Positions 14,662 through 24,362 are shown, counted from the stretch's first letter. The stretch: 42,571 bases of DNA from Bdellovibrio sp. (GCA_025359945.1 JANYDD010000094.1:1-42571), one strand, 5' to 3'. Notes: generated from the sequence alone by a model not told the origin. Made by a program: numbers and translations.

Positions 14662-16124
14662 ATCACGCCGACTTCGAAATTTTTTTAGTATGGCAGGATA
14701 TCGAGCAAGCTACGGCGGTTAAAACTTTGCTGACCAACCGAGGGTATTCTGTTTTTCTGATTCCAGAAACTGATTTGGCAATGGACCGAATTCAAGCTCA
14801 GCGACCGCACTTGGTTGTCATCGACCCTTCAACGCTGACTTTACCGCCTGAACATTTTATTCAAAAAGTTCAACACATAAGCTCTGAGATTTCTTTTCTT
14901 ATCGTTTCGACTTCGATACGCGAAAATTTGCGTTTAAAGCAAACCCATGTGATTGATATTTTAGAGATCAACGATCAGCTGCAAGTGAAAATTTTGTGGG
15001 CCGTTGAAGATCACTTCAAATATCTTTATCGGGTTTTTCAAAACGAAGGTCTCTTTAGCCAATTTCACGAACTCGAAACAAAAATAGCCGAGCAGTCTCA
15101 AAAAATTCTATTTTTTCAGGATCAATTAAAGACGACACCCTCGATTAGTTTCGCAGACGAATTTCAACTCTATCAGTCCGCCAGCAGTTTAGAATTGCTC
15201 TTAAAAGTTTTTTTCGAGCGCGTGCAAAAAATCAGTCGGAAAAATTATTCAGGACTTTTTCTAAAATCAATTGCGTCTATAGACTCGATGGCTGTTTTTG
15301 GAGGGACTTCCTATGATTGGCAAAAATGGCGCGGCTACGGGATCAAGACTGAATCGTTAAACCCTAAAAATGTCAGCACTGAAGTGATCGAGTTTATGCG
15401 AGAAGTTGTTGGCGTCGAGCAATTCATCAGCTTTCCATTTATATCAGAGGGCATTCTTGAAGGTCTTTTTGTTTTTTGGTGCCACCAGGACAAGCCCCAG
15501 GCCAGAGATTTAGAAAATGCATTTTATGTTTTCCACGTGTTCTTGGAAAAATGGCGGTTGCAGCAACTTAAAAATGAAAATCTTGAGAAAAAATCAGGCG
15601 CTTTGGTTGTGCCTATTGAAGATCTAGAGGCTGAAATTAAAAAAGAAATTTCGCGATCTCAGCGGATCAAAATCCCGGTGGCGATGGCTCGATTTCATCT
15701 TGATCAATTTTCTGAAATTAAAAACCGATTGGGAACCCAATCTCAAGTATTTAAAATTTTTTTAGATTCGCTTCAACAGCAGATTCAAAAATCACTTCGA
15801 ATGACTGATCTGACTTTTAGAGTTTCTGATCAGGACTGGATTTTTTTATTTCCCCATACATCCAGTCAGGGCGCCGTGCAGATTATTGAAAAAATTAAAA
15901 ACTTGCTCGAGTCTTTGTCGATGAAGCAACTGCAGTTTTTAATGACCGCAAGTGCAGCAATTTCCGAGTACCCCAGTTTTTGCAATAACAGCGACGGCCT
16001 TTTGCAAACATCCCAAGACACATTAAGCCGGATCCTGGAAAACGGGGGTCATCGTGTGGCGGTCAGTTCTCCGGGCTCTTCTTCTGGTCGACCACCGATG
16101 ACTGAGAGATCGCCGTCGTTATGA
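14658..16124 (+). CDS. degenerate receiver / GAF-like / GGDEF-like regulator
   Basis: 488 residues, start overlaps the kinase stop by 4 bases. Residues 1-120 have the length and pattern of a receiver domain: LVVIDPS (about 54-60) holds the phospho-acceptor Asp, but the acidic pair near the start reads VWQD instead of DD. The middle (about 150-310) looks like a GAF-type sensory domain. The C-terminal part, about 320-470, resembles a GGDEF domain in length and strand order, yet the signature loop reads RVSDQDWIFLFP where cyclases have G-G-D-E-F. Cyclase activity is thus very unlikely; binding or scaffolding of the kinase output is plausible. It ends by overlapping alr (ATGA). Confidence 0.55.
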   Translation: MNHADFEIFLVWQDIEQATAVKTLLTNRGYSVFLIPETDLAMDRIQAQRPHLVVIDPSTLTLPPEHFIQKVQHISSEISFLIVSTSIRENLRLKQTHVIDILEINDQLQVKILWAVEDHFKYLYRVFQNEGLFSQFHELETKIAEQSQKILFFQDQLKTTPSISFADEFQLYQSASSLELLLKVFFERVQKISRKNYSGLFLKSIASIDSMAVFGGTSYDWQKWRGYGIKTESLNPKNVSTEVIEFMREVVGVEQFISFPFISEGILEGLFVFWCHQDKPQARDLENAFYVFHVFLEKWRLQQLKNENLEKKSGALVVPIEDLEAEIKKEISRSQRIKIPVAMARFHLDQFSEIKNRLGTQSQVFKIFLDSLQQQIQKSLRMTDLTFRVSDQDWIFLFPHTSSQGAVQIIEKIKNLLESLSMKQLQFLMTASAAISEYPSFCNNSDGLLQTSQDTLSRILENGGHRVAVSSPGSSSGRPPMTERSPSL

Positions 16125-17335
16125 CTACAGAAATAAAAACGTTTCGTCGGACCCGCGCCGAGATTCATTTGGGAAACCTGAAACACAATCTTTTTGAGCT
16201 GAAAAAATTCTTAAAACCAAATACTTTTTTGTGTCCCATGGTCAAAGCCAACGCCTATGGGCACGGCGATATTGAGATTGCAAAAGCCTTGGATCAATTG
16301 AATTCTAAAAATCTATTCTCGACGTTGGGTGTAGGTTTGGTCGAAGAAGGTTTACTGCTGCGACAATTGGGAATCAAAAGTCCAATTTTGGTTTTAGGAT
16401 CTTTTGATCGATCGGGTTTTAGTGAAATGCTTCGATGGAAGCTGACCGCCGTAGTCAGTCAGATAAGACATTTAGAAATTTTAGAAAGCTTCCCTGACCA
16501 AACGTTGGGTTTTCACTTAAAATTTGACACCGGAATGCATCGCCTGGGATTTCGGCCCGATGATCTGCCATTGATTATAAAACGATGGGCAAAAAACTGG
16601 AAGCTTCAGGGGCTGATGACACATCTTTATCAGGCTGAAGATTTGATGGACCCTAACGGCCATAGTTTTCAACAAATGCAAATTTTTAAAAAAATATTTT
16701 CCTCTGAATTCTTTCGCCAAAATTCTGGGGCATCAGCCATTCCGGTGCACAGTTTGAATTCCGCTGGCTTTTTTAACTATTACGTGTTGCCCAACGAATT
16801 TAAAAACGAGTTTGGATACAATTTTTTAGGCGAAGAATCTCAGGAGCAGGGCGTGCGTCCTGGATTAGCGTTGTACGGTTATTCACCCGTTGCGCAATCG
16901 CATCTTTCGTTAAAGCCGGTGATGAGTTTAAAGACCGCCTTTGTTCAGTGGCATCGGATTAAAAAAGGCGAAGTAGTCTCGTACGGTGGAACTTGGAAAG
17001 CGGAAAGAAATTCTTTGATTGGTGTTTTGCCGATGGGTTACGCCGATGGTTATCATCGATTATTATCAAATCGATCAAAGGTTTTGTTCGCCGGGCAGCT
17101 TTTGCCTGTGATAGGCAATGTCTGCATGGATTATTTGATGGTCGACCTTACGGATGTCGAAAATAAAATTTCTGAAAATGAGATCGCTGAAACAGAAGTG
17201 GTACTTTTTGGGTGCGACGAAAAACAAAATTTACTTTCGGTTGAAAAGTTAGCACAATGGTCCCAAACCATCACTTGGGAAATTCTAACTTCTGTCGGAG
17301 AACGCGTGCCTAGGATTTTTCTTCATGATTCTTAA
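16121..17335 (+). CDS. alr: alanine racemase
   Basis: 404 residues. PLP enzyme converting L-alanine to D-alanine for peptidoglycan. The PLP lysine lies in MVKANAYGHG (about 40-49). The catalytic Tyr of the second domain is in VVSYGGTW (about 286-293), followed by GVLPMGYADGYHR and the V-I-G-N-V-C-M-D-Y block (about 329-338), all as in active racemases. It is about 30 residues longer than typical Alr, from inserts around 200-240. The start overlaps the upstream regulator by 4 bases and the end overlaps mlaE by 11, so translation of these genes is likely coupled. Confidence 0.95.
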   Translation: MTTEIKTFRRTRAEIHLGNLKHNLFELKKFLKPNTFLCPMVKANAYGHGDIEIAKALDQLNSKNLFSTLGVGLVEEGLLLRQLGIKSPILVLGSFDRSGFSEMLRWKLTAVVSQIRHLEILESFPDQTLGFHLKFDTGMHRLGFRPDDLPLIIKRWAKNWKLQGLMTHLYQAEDLMDPNGHSFQQMQIFKKIFSSEFFRQNSGASAIPVHSLNSAGFFNYYVLPNEFKNEFGYNFLGEESQEQGVRPGLALYGYSPVAQSHLSLKPVMSLKTAFVQWHRIKKGEVVSYGGTWKAERNSLIGVLPMGYADGYHRLLSNRSKVLFAGQLLPVIGNVCMDYLMVDLTDVENKISENEIAETEVVLFGCDEKQNLLSVEKLAQWSQTITWEILTSVGERVPRIFLHDS

Positions 17336-18149
17336 GCTTGCCAATTCTATCGATTATTTTTTTATAACCTGGGCGAACCTAAGCTTGCGATTTGTTCGTG
17401 AGTTGGGAAAGATTTTACTTTTTGGATCAGATTCGATCCGAATGTTTTTTCATAAACCATTTCGGTATCTAGAAATCGTCCGTGCGCTGGAATTTGTGGG
17501 CAATCAATCGCTGGTGATTATTTCGTTGACCGGTTTATTTACTGGGTTGGCATTATCCTTTCAAATTTATCTGGGATTTAAAATGGTCAACGCCGTAAAT
17601 CTGGTGGGGCCGACGGTTGCCTTGGGGATATCTCGTGAACTTGGTCCTGTCTTAACGGGATTGATCGTAGCTGCGCGAGCCGGCGGGGCGATGGCGGCTA
17701 GGTTGGGAACTATGCGTGTGAATGAACAAATCGATGCCCTGGATGTTATGGGTGTGAACACCAAGCAATATTTGGTGGCGCCAAGAGTTTTTGCTGCGAT
17801 TTTATGCACTCCGCTTTTGACTGCTGTTTTTGATGCCGTCGCTATGTTTGGTGCTTGGTTTTTGTGCGTGCATTTAGTCAGTTTGGACGAGGCCATTTTT
17901 TGGGATCGCATTCGCGCCACTATCGAGATTCGACATATTATGGAAGGCCTTTTTAAGGCTTCAGTCTTTGGACTTTTCTTTTCGGTGATTTGCACCTACC
18001 GAGGTTTTAATACTTCGGGCGGCGCCAAGGGAGTGGGCGAGGCCACCAACGGAGGGGTCGTCACCTCTATGGTGCTGATTATTATTTTGGATTATTTTTT
18101 AACCAGTTTTATTCGAATTTATTACAGCTTTGCCGGAATTACCACGTGA
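17325..18149 (+). CDS. mlaE: lipid-transport ABC permease MlaE
   Basis: 274 residues, inner-membrane permease of the MCE/Mla phospholipid transport system between the inner and outer membranes. Family features: a membrane helix around 60-80 (SLVIISLTGLFTGLAL), the conserved ELGPVLTGLIVAARAGGAMAA block (about 108-129) with ARLGTMRVNEQIDAL after it, and three more hydrophobic segments. ATG lies within the alr C-terminus (reading frame shifted); mlaF begins inside its last codon. Length is normal. Confidence 0.95.
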   Translation: MILKLANSIDYFFITWANLSLRFVRELGKILLFGSDSIRMFFHKPFRYLEIVRALEFVGNQSLVIISLTGLFTGLALSFQIYLGFKMVNAVNLVGPTVALGISRELGPVLTGLIVAARAGGAMAARLGTMRVNEQIDALDVMGVNTKQYLVAPRVFAAILCTPLLTAVFDAVAMFGAWFLCVHLVSLDEAIFWDRIRATIEIRHIMEGLFKASVFGLFFSVICTYRGFNTSGGAKGVGEATNGGVVTSMVLIIILDYFLTSFIRIYYSFAGITT

Positions 18150-18919
18150 GCCAACCCGTTAACGAACTTGAGAACGCAATCGTGATCAGTGATTTGAAAA
18201 AAACCTTTAATCAAGTTGATTACGTTTTGCAGGGAATAGACTTAAAAATTCCCAAGGGAAGTTTGACTGCCATTATCGGTTTTTCAGGAACGGGAAAGAG
18301 CGTTATTTTAAAACATATTTTGGGTCTTTACCAGCCGACCTCGGGCAGTATCGAAGTTTTAGGCCGAGACCTCAGTCAACTAGACGCTGACGGCATGACC
18401 GAGTTTCGAAAAAATTTTGGCGTTCTTTTTCAAGGGGCTGCATTGTTTGACGATATGTCGGTTTTGGAAAATGTTTGCTTTCCGATTCTTGAACATCAGA
18501 AGAATTTAACCGAAGCTGAAATTATCGATCGCGCGGGAAAAAAATTAGTTCAAGTTGGTTTGAATGAAAAAGATTTTCAAAAACTTCCGTCGCAAATCAG
18601 CGGTGGAATGCAAAAACGAACGGGACTAGCCAGAGCTTTGGCTTTGGATCCCGAGATTCTTTTTTACGACGAACCAACGACGGGTTTAGATCCGATCTTA
18701 ACCGAAATGGTGGATGATCTAATCGTCGAGACTCATCGACATCGACCGGGAATTACTTCGGTGATGGTTTCGCATGATCTGGCCGCGTCATTCAGGATTG
18801 CCGACTTTGTGGTGATGTTGCATGCTGGCCGAGTCCTGTTATCTGGAGTGCCCAACGTTTTTTTTAAGACCGACAATGAATTGGTGAAAACTTTTGTGAC
18901 TAAGGGCATGCGTATCTAA
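18146..18919 (+). CDS. mlaF: lipid-transport ABC ATPase MlaF
   Basis: 257 residues with GTG start at 18146 (GTGA overlap with mlaE). Walker A GFSGTGKSV (about 45-53), Q-loop in GVLFQGAALFDDMSVLENV (about 92-110, the F-D-x-M-S/T-V-x-E-N-V form typical of MlaF), signature ISGGMQKRTGLARA (about 151-164), Walker B ILFYDEPTTGLDP (about 171-183) and VSHDL. The protein energises lipid movement through MlaE and MlaD. Confidence 0.95.
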   Translation: MSQPVNELENAIVISDLKKTFNQVDYVLQGIDLKIPKGSLTAIIGFSGTGKSVILKHILGLYQPTSGSIEVLGRDLSQLDADGMTEFRKNFGVLFQGAALFDDMSVLENVCFPILEHQKNLTEAEIIDRAGKKLVQVGLNEKDFQKLPSQISGGMQKRTGLARALALDPEILFYDEPTTGLDPILTEMVDDLIVETHRHRPGITSVMVSHDLAASFRIADFVVMLHAGRVLLSGVPNVFFKTDNELVKTFVTKGMRI

Positions 18920-18950
18920 TGCTCACTTTGTTAAGGGATCGGGAAACGGA

Positions 18951-20333
18951 ATGAATTTGTTAAAAGCCGCCGAGCTTAAAGTTGGTTTGATGGTGCTGGG
19001 GATTGCCAGCTTGATCGTCTATATGTCCCTGCAGGTGACCGAAGATCCAAGCTTTATTGGTAAAACAAATCGCGCTTGGTTTGTGGCTCCGGATGCTAAC
19101 GGTTTGGTTAAAAATAGCGCGGTAAAAACGGCCGGTATTGCTGTGGGCGTGATTCGCGATATTACTTTATACGACGGTATGGCTCGCATCGATTTGACTT
19201 TGAAATCCAATATAAAGTTAACCACATCGGCTGCGGTGGCGATCAAATCTCAAGGTATTTTGGGTGACAATTACATCGATGTCTATCCAGGGTCGCCTTC
19301 TGATCCCCCGTTGCCACCCAATGGACAAATCTTAAACGTTAAATCTCAAGGCAACTTGGACAATGTGATTTCTCAGGTCGGGGATATCGCCGGAAGTCTT
19401 AAAGAAGTTGCCAAAGTTTTGAAAGAATCTGTCGCTGAAGATGGCACGCGCAAACACGTCTTGGGTCGAATCGTTTTAAACATTGAAAAATTAACCGAAG
19501 ACGTGGCTGCGATGACCACTGTGAACCGCGAAAAAATTAACGATATCGTTGACCAAGTTAATCGCATTTCAAAAACCATCGACGATGCACTGAATGACGA
19601 AAGTGACGCCGGCTTTAAAAAGACTTGGAAACGGGCATTGGCCCGGATCGATAGCACGCTAAAAAATGTCGACGAGATCTCATCGAAGATCAATCGCGGA
19701 GAGGGCACCATCGGTCGACTGGTTAACGATGAATCAACCGTCGAGGAATTAAATACAGCCATCGATGGCATCAATGGCTTTTTGGATACCGGAAATAAAC
19801 TGCAAACTGGAATTGATTTTAACTCGTATTATTTAGGACAAATCGGCGGCGCTAAATCAACGATTGGAATTAAACTTCAGCCAGGTTTGGATCGTTACTA
19901 CTATATCGGCGTTGTGGATGATCCCGCCGGAGTTGTCGAGACCACTCGAATTGCATCAACAACGGGTGGGGTTACAACCGATACCAAAGAAGTTAAAACT
20001 TTTAGTAATAAAACAAAATTCAGCTTAATGTTTGCCAAGAATTATTATGACTTCACGGTTCGGGGCGGCTTGATCGAAAACTCGGGCGGCGTGGGTTTTG
20101 ATTATATGCTTTATCGCGACAAGCTGAAATGGAGTCTTGAACTTTATGAATTTTCTAAGCTGAATGTGCGAACGCAGCTTCAGTACAATCTGTACAAAGG
20201 GATTTACTTTGCCGGAGGTTGGAGCGATGCGCTTAATAACTCGGGACGAATTTCAACTTATATCGGAGCCGGTCTGTTTATTACTAATGATGATTTAAAA
20301 CTATTGTCGACCAAAATTCCGTTGATGAATTAA
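18951..20333 (+). CDS. mlaD: MCE-domain lipid transport protein MlaD with long C-terminal extension
   Basis: 460 residues, far longer than E. coli MlaD (about 180). N-terminal anchor helix (about 9-25, VGLMVLGIASLIVYM). The MCE domain covers about 38-118, with PDANGLVKNSAVKTAGIAVG and ending KSQGILGDNYIDVYPG. A helical, coiled-coil-like region follows (about 130-290, with IDNVISQV-type heptads and KINRGEGTIGRLVNDE). The last 170 residues alternate short polar and aromatic strands (KWSLELYEFS, GIYFAGGWSD, STYIGAGLF), like an outer-membrane-barrel or beta-sandwich part. It could thus span the periplasm and meet the outer membrane by itself. Thirty-one bases separate it from mlaF; no mlaB or mlaC is present. 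Confidence 0.9.
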   Translation: MNLLKAAELKVGLMVLGIASLIVYMSLQVTEDPSFIGKTNRAWFVAPDANGLVKNSAVKTAGIAVGVIRDITLYDGMARIDLTLKSNIKLTTSAAVAIKSQGILGDNYIDVYPGSPSDPPLPPNGQILNVKSQGNLDNVISQVGDIAGSLKEVAKVLKESVAEDGTRKHVLGRIVLNIEKLTEDVAAMTTVNREKINDIVDQVNRISKTIDDALNDESDAGFKKTWKRALARIDSTLKNVDEISSKINRGEGTIGRLVNDESTVEELNTAIDGINGFLDTGNKLQTGIDFNSYYLGQIGGAKSTIGIKLQPGLDRYYYIGVVDDPAGVVETTRIASTTGGVTTDTKEVKTFSNKTKFSLMFAKNYYDFTVRGGLIENSGGVGFDYMLYRDKLKWSLELYEFSKLNVRTQLQYNLYKGIYFAGGWSDALNNSGRISTYIGAGLFITNDDLKLLSTKIPLMN

Positions 20334-20370
20334 TTTAAAGTTAAATGAAAACCGAAACGAAAAATCAAAC

Positions 20371-21912
20371 ATGAATCAAAAAACTCCGCGATTTAACCGT
20401 GCTTTAGTTAGTGTTTCGGACCGAACCGGTCTTTTAGAATTTTTAGGACCCTTGGTCGAGGAAGGTCTTCAGGTTATATCAACGGGCGGCACCGCCGAGT
20501 TTTTAAAAAAAAACGGATTAAAAGTGATTCCAATTTCTGACATAACCCAATTTCCGGAAGTGATGGGTGGACGGGTGAAGACTTTGCACCCGCACGTCCA
20601 CATGAGTTTATTGGCCCGAGCCGACGAACCGGAAGACGAAGTGCTTTTAGAAAAATACGGATTACAGATTTTTGATTTGGTGGTGGTGAATCTTTATCCC
20701 TTCGAAAACGCTTTGGGTTTACAATCCAGTGAAAAAGATTTGATCGAAAAAATCGATATTGGAGGCCCTTCGATGCTGCGTTCGGCCTCGAAGAATTTTC
20801 AGCGCATCACCGTGGTTTGCGACCCCGCAGACTATAGAGGCATGCTAGAAAAAAAAGAAATTACGCTGGATGATCGAAAAAAATTGGCGGGCAAAGTCTT
20901 TAAACATACCGCGGCCTATGATGGGTTGATTGGTCGAACGCTGGCCGCTGATGATGATGCTATTTTTAATTTCTCGGGTCGAAAACAATCCGATCTTCGT
21001 TACGGCGAAAACCCTCAACAAGCGGCGGTTTGGTATCGGTCACTGGGAAATGATCCGGGTCTCCACCAATCGCAGATTCTGAATGGCAAACCACTTTCGT
21101 ATAATAATTTATTGGATCTGGATGCCGCGGCTAGGGCATTGCAGTTGTTTAGTTTGAAGGCTTCGATGGTTGCAGTAAAGCATAATAATCCGTGCGGGGT
21201 CGGCAGTGGTGAATCTATTGCTGAAGCTACCCAAAAAGCTATTCAGGCAGATCCCACTAGTATCTTTGGCGCCGTTTTGGCTTGCAATCGAAAAGTGGAT
21301 TTGCAATCTGCGCGCATCTTAGCAGATCTTTTTCTAGAGTGTTTGGTTGCTCCGGATTTTGACGATGAAGCCTTTGCTTTGTTGGCTCAAAAGAAAAATC
21401 TGCGGATTATGGAATGGCCGGAATTGTTTCAACCCTTAAAACCTTCGCCTCAAGGAAGCTTTAAACAAATTTTGGGTGGGGCGCTAGTTCAGTCCAGCGA
21501 CCTTGAATTTTCGCGCATCGAAAATTGGAAATTTTTTGGCCAGCAACCCAAGTCAGAGATTTTGCAGGATTTAATTTTTGCAGAAAAAGTGGCCGCTTGC
21601 CTGAAGAGTAACGCCATTGCCATAGTGTCGGGAGAGCAAACCCTGGGCTTAGGTATGGGTCAGGTCAACCGGGTTGATGCCGTAGCGCAATCCATCCAGC
21701 GTTGGAAAAAAAATCATGCCCAAGTGAGTTCTGCCGTGCTTGCCAGTGATGCGTTTTTTCCTTTTGCAGATTCCATAGAAATTTTGGCCCAGTCGGGATT
21801 GAAGTGGGTGTTGCAACCAGGGGGGTCAATCAAAGATAATGAAGTCATCGGGGCCGCCCAAAAACATGGAATTCATTTAGTGATGACCGGCACTCGGCAT
21901 TTTCAGCATTAG
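20371..21912 (+). CDS. purH: bifunctional AICAR transformylase / IMP cyclohydrolase
   Basis: 513 residues. Last two steps of purine synthesis, from AICAR to IMP, in the cytoplasm. The N-terminal MGS-like cyclohydrolase domain has ISTGGTAEFL (about 36-45), the MGGRVKTLHPHVH block (about 65-77) and KIDIGGPSMLRSASKN (about 127-142). The transformylase domain has LRYGENPQQ (about 209-217), the catalytic KHNNPCGVGSG (about 269-279) and DAFFPFADSIE near the C-terminus. Its length is typical. It lies 37 bases after mlaD, same strand, so probably the same transcript, though an internal promoter is possible. Confidence 0.96.
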   Translation: MNQKTPRFNRALVSVSDRTGLLEFLGPLVEEGLQVISTGGTAEFLKKNGLKVIPISDITQFPEVMGGRVKTLHPHVHMSLLARADEPEDEVLLEKYGLQIFDLVVVNLYPFENALGLQSSEKDLIEKIDIGGPSMLRSASKNFQRITVVCDPADYRGMLEKKEITLDDRKKLAGKVFKHTAAYDGLIGRTLAADDDAIFNFSGRKQSDLRYGENPQQAAVWYRSLGNDPGLHQSQILNGKPLSYNNLLDLDAAARALQLFSLKASMVAVKHNNPCGVGSGESIAEATQKAIQADPTSIFGAVLACNRKVDLQSARILADLFLECLVAPDFDDEAFALLAQKKNLRIMEWPELFQPLKPSPQGSFKQILGGALVQSSDLEFSRIENWKFFGQQPKSEILQDLIFAEKVAACLKSNAIAIVSGEQTLGLGMGQVNRVDAVAQSIQRWKKNHAQVSSAVLASDAFFPFADSIEILAQSGLKWVLQPGGSIKDNEVIGAAQKHGIHLVMTGTRHFQH

Positions 21913-21930
21913 GAGTTCCTTATTTTCGAA

Positions 21931-23649
21931 ATGCAACCTTCTCCAGACGATAAAATTTGGCTTGTGAAATCTTCGCAATCCATTCTGGGCCCTTGGAATA
22001 GGAAAGAACTGATTCAAGCGCTTCAGCAGCGTCGAGTTTCTGTAATCGATGAAGTCAAATCACCACTTTCGCGCTGGAGTTTTATTCGCGACAATGTCGA
22101 CTTAAAAGAAATCTTGGAAAAAATTCGCCTAGAGGACTTAGAGCAAATTGAAAAAACCAGGGTGATTTTAGAAAACACCAAGTCCGTAACGGACGCCACT
22201 TTAACCGCCGAAGTAACCCCCATCCCTCAGTCGATGACCGACAACACTCTACGAACCGTGCAAGGGATGGATCGGCTTTCCAGAAGCGATGCTACGGCGT
22301 ACGGAAGTGCCGCAGATCCTCTACTACAAGGTCGACTGACGCAAAAAATAAACTCAACCAGAAATTGGATTTTCGGGTTTTCGTTTTTATTGATCATTGC
22401 GGCGACCTTGATGCTGACTCGAGAATACAAAAAGAAGTCTTCCCCGCAAGTTTTACAAAATTATTTGAAATCAGGTGATCGTTTCTACGAACTTGGATTT
22501 TTTGAAAAGTCCTTGGAGTTTTACATTAAATTTGAAAATGAATCGGCACTGGATTTTGATCGCAAAATTAAAAAAGTTGGGCTGCTGATTCAAATCCCTA
22601 AACAAACCGTCGAAGCGCGACGGATACTCGACAACTTAGGCGAAGCGAATGGTTTATCCGCCGAGTCCCGATTGCAAATCGATTTTTGGCGCGCGTTCTC
22701 TTATTTGAAAGAGGGTCAGTATCTAAATGCCGAGGAGCAGTTTGAAAAATTGTTGGCTAGAGATTTTAAACCTAGGGAAGTAAAATATAATTTGCTGGTG
22801 TCTCAATATCTTAAAGGTGATTTTAAAAAGGTTTTTGATTCGATTTCTATCCTTGAAAGTCGAAGCACTGGCCCCATTCCTGCGGATCTGATTTTGCTCA
22901 AGGCTCTTTCTGTTTTAAAAGATCCAACTAGTTTTTCGGAAAGCGCCAAGCTTCAGTTGGTTCGCGATTTAAAATTTTACATGCGTTCAGATCGTGAGTG
23001 GAGCAACGAAAAAATGATTTTGACCTTGGGGTTGGAAAGCTTGCTTGGAAATCTTAAAAATGCAACGGCGCTCACTCAACAGTTATTGGAACAAAAGCCC
23101 GTTGAATCGCGCAGTTTTGTTCGTCGGATCGAAAAAGAAGATTCTTACTTGTCTTGGGATCGGCTTTTTTTTCTTTGCGAGCAGGCGAAGGTTTCGCTGG
23201 AAGAAGTGCCCGGCATATCTTTGATGGCCTACTGCCAATTTAGCCGAGACGACAGCAGCACTGCAATTGACCTTTTGGAAGACTTGCTGAAGCGGCAACC
23301 AAAAAACCAAACTTTAATCAATTTGCTGGGGGCCATTTATTTGGCCCAAGGTCGATCGGCCCAAGCTAAAGCGCTTTTGAATTCATCGGGGCAAAGTGAT
23401 TCTATTTTGCGAAAACTTTTGCAGGCGCAATTGTGTTTGGGAGAAAAAGAATACCCGTGCGTTAATGTTCAAACATTGGAGCTACTGAAAAAAGATCCGT
23501 TTCTACCTGAAGCTTATTATTTACGAAGTCTTTATTTTCGGGAAATTAATCAAAAGAATTTGTCACGTCAGCTGATCGACGAAGCCTTGAAAAAAATTGG
23601 TCCGTACCGGCCGATTCTAGAATTACGCGAAGATCTTGATGAGAAATAG
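21931..23649 (+). CDS. GYF_2-like and TPR membrane protein
   Basis: 572 residues. Residues 8-57 form a GYF_2/DUF4339-like domain (IWLVKSSQSILGPWNRKEL with a following RWSFIRD). A linker leads to one membrane helix (about 147-165, WIFGFSFLLIIAATLML). The remaining 400 residues are helical pairs of TPR type, with repeats such as YFKSG/YELGFFEKSLEFYIKF (about 175-200), GQYLNAEEQFEKLL and GAIYLAQGRSAQAKALLNS (about 465-483). The topology places the GYF part in the cytoplasm and the TPR part in the periplasm. The role is unknown; TPR proteins often act in envelope assembly or protein complexes. AGGAG lies 15 bases before the ATG, which is a long spacing. The end overlaps the lipoprotein gene by 14 bases. 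Confidence 0.75.
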   Translation: MQPSPDDKIWLVKSSQSILGPWNRKELIQALQQRRVSVIDEVKSPLSRWSFIRDNVDLKEILEKIRLEDLEQIEKTRVILENTKSVTDATLTAEVTPIPQSMTDNTLRTVQGMDRLSRSDATAYGSAADPLLQGRLTQKINSTRNWIFGFSFLLIIAATLMLTREYKKKSSPQVLQNYLKSGDRFYELGFFEKSLEFYIKFENESALDFDRKIKKVGLLIQIPKQTVEARRILDNLGEANGLSAESRLQIDFWRAFSYLKEGQYLNAEEQFEKLLARDFKPREVKYNLLVSQYLKGDFKKVFDSISILESRSTGPIPADLILLKALSVLKDPTSFSESAKLQLVRDLKFYMRSDREWSNEKMILTLGLESLLGNLKNATALTQQLLEQKPVESRSFVRRIEKEDSYLSWDRLFFLCEQAKVSLEEVPGISLMAYCQFSRDDSSTAIDLLEDLLKRQPKNQTLINLLGAIYLAQGRSAQAKALLNSSGQSDSILRKLLQAQLCLGEKEYPCVNVQTLELLKKDPFLPEAYYLRSLYFREINQKNLSRQLIDEALKKIGPYRPILELREDLDEK

Positions 23650-24358
23650 AAATTTTTTTTCTATCGTCATCATCGGAGCATTCTGTCTTTTTGGATGGTT
23701 AGGGTGTTCGCGCGATGCTGATGAAAGTGATCCGCAGCATACTCAAATTTTTCAAGTGAAGGATTTGGGAAAAGATTTTTTTCTTCCATCTAAAATTTGG
23801 GATTCTTTTTTTGACAATTCCAGCGGGACTTCCAGGAAAGTGAATTCACAAATTTTATTCACTCCCATTCAAGTGGTTCTTCGAGAAAAAAACCCAGGGG
23901 TGTTGATCAAGCCCACCGTCATTTTCGAGTTTTCAAAAGGCGGCGGGGACATCGATTTATCGAAAGTCCTCACGGATCAAGTGGGCACATTTTTTGTGTC
24001 ATTTGAATATCCGGGTTTTGAAAGTCCTGATACGCTAAAAATTTATTTTGTCAGCCAAGCCCGTAAAAGAAATGTGGACGGGCAAATCTGGGGTCTAGGA
24101 TGCCAAACCTATGTCGATGTCAAAGATTGGATTTTAAAGAATTATAAAAAACAAGGCATTGAAGTAAATACTCTAAGAGACCGCCATTTAAGTGTTCTGG
24201 GCGGCCACTTTGCTTTTGGCTACAGCGAAAAATCCCAAGTCTTCGCCACTCAAGTTCGGTTTTTTGATTCTACCAAGGGTCACTTTTTTTGCGAAGATCT
24301 GCTAGAGAAAAGAAATATGAAACTTAAAAATATCCAAGACCAATTGGAGTCGCGGTAA
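23636..24358 (+). CDS. lipoprotein of unknown function
   Basis: 240 residues. Signal sequence FFSIVIIGAFCLFGWLGC, the Cys at about residue 24 being the lipidation site; RDADESD after it carries acidic residues as seen in surface or periplasmic lipoproteins. Start may be the second Met (23639). The mature protein is beta-rich and has CQTYVDV (about 155) and FFCEDLL (about 222) cysteines. It overlaps the TPR gene by 14 bases, and these two envelope proteins are likely partners. No family recognised. Confidence 0.78.
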   Translation: MMRNRNFFSIVIIGAFCLFGWLGCSRDADESDPQHTQIFQVKDLGKDFFLPSKIWDSFFDNSSGTSRKVNSQILFTPIQVVLREKNPGVLIKPTVIFEFSKGGGDIDLSKVLTDQVGTFFVSFEYPGFESPDTLKIYFVSQARKRNVDGQIWGLGCQTYVDVKDWILKNYKKQGIEVNTLRDRHLSVLGGHFAFGYSEKSQVFATQVRFFDSTKGHFFCEDLLEKRNMKLKNIQDQLESR

Positions 24359-24362
24359 AATA

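Noticed and set aside
14658-16124. Active diguanylate cyclase
   Set aside because: The GGDEF loop reads SDQDW; metal and substrate residues are missing.
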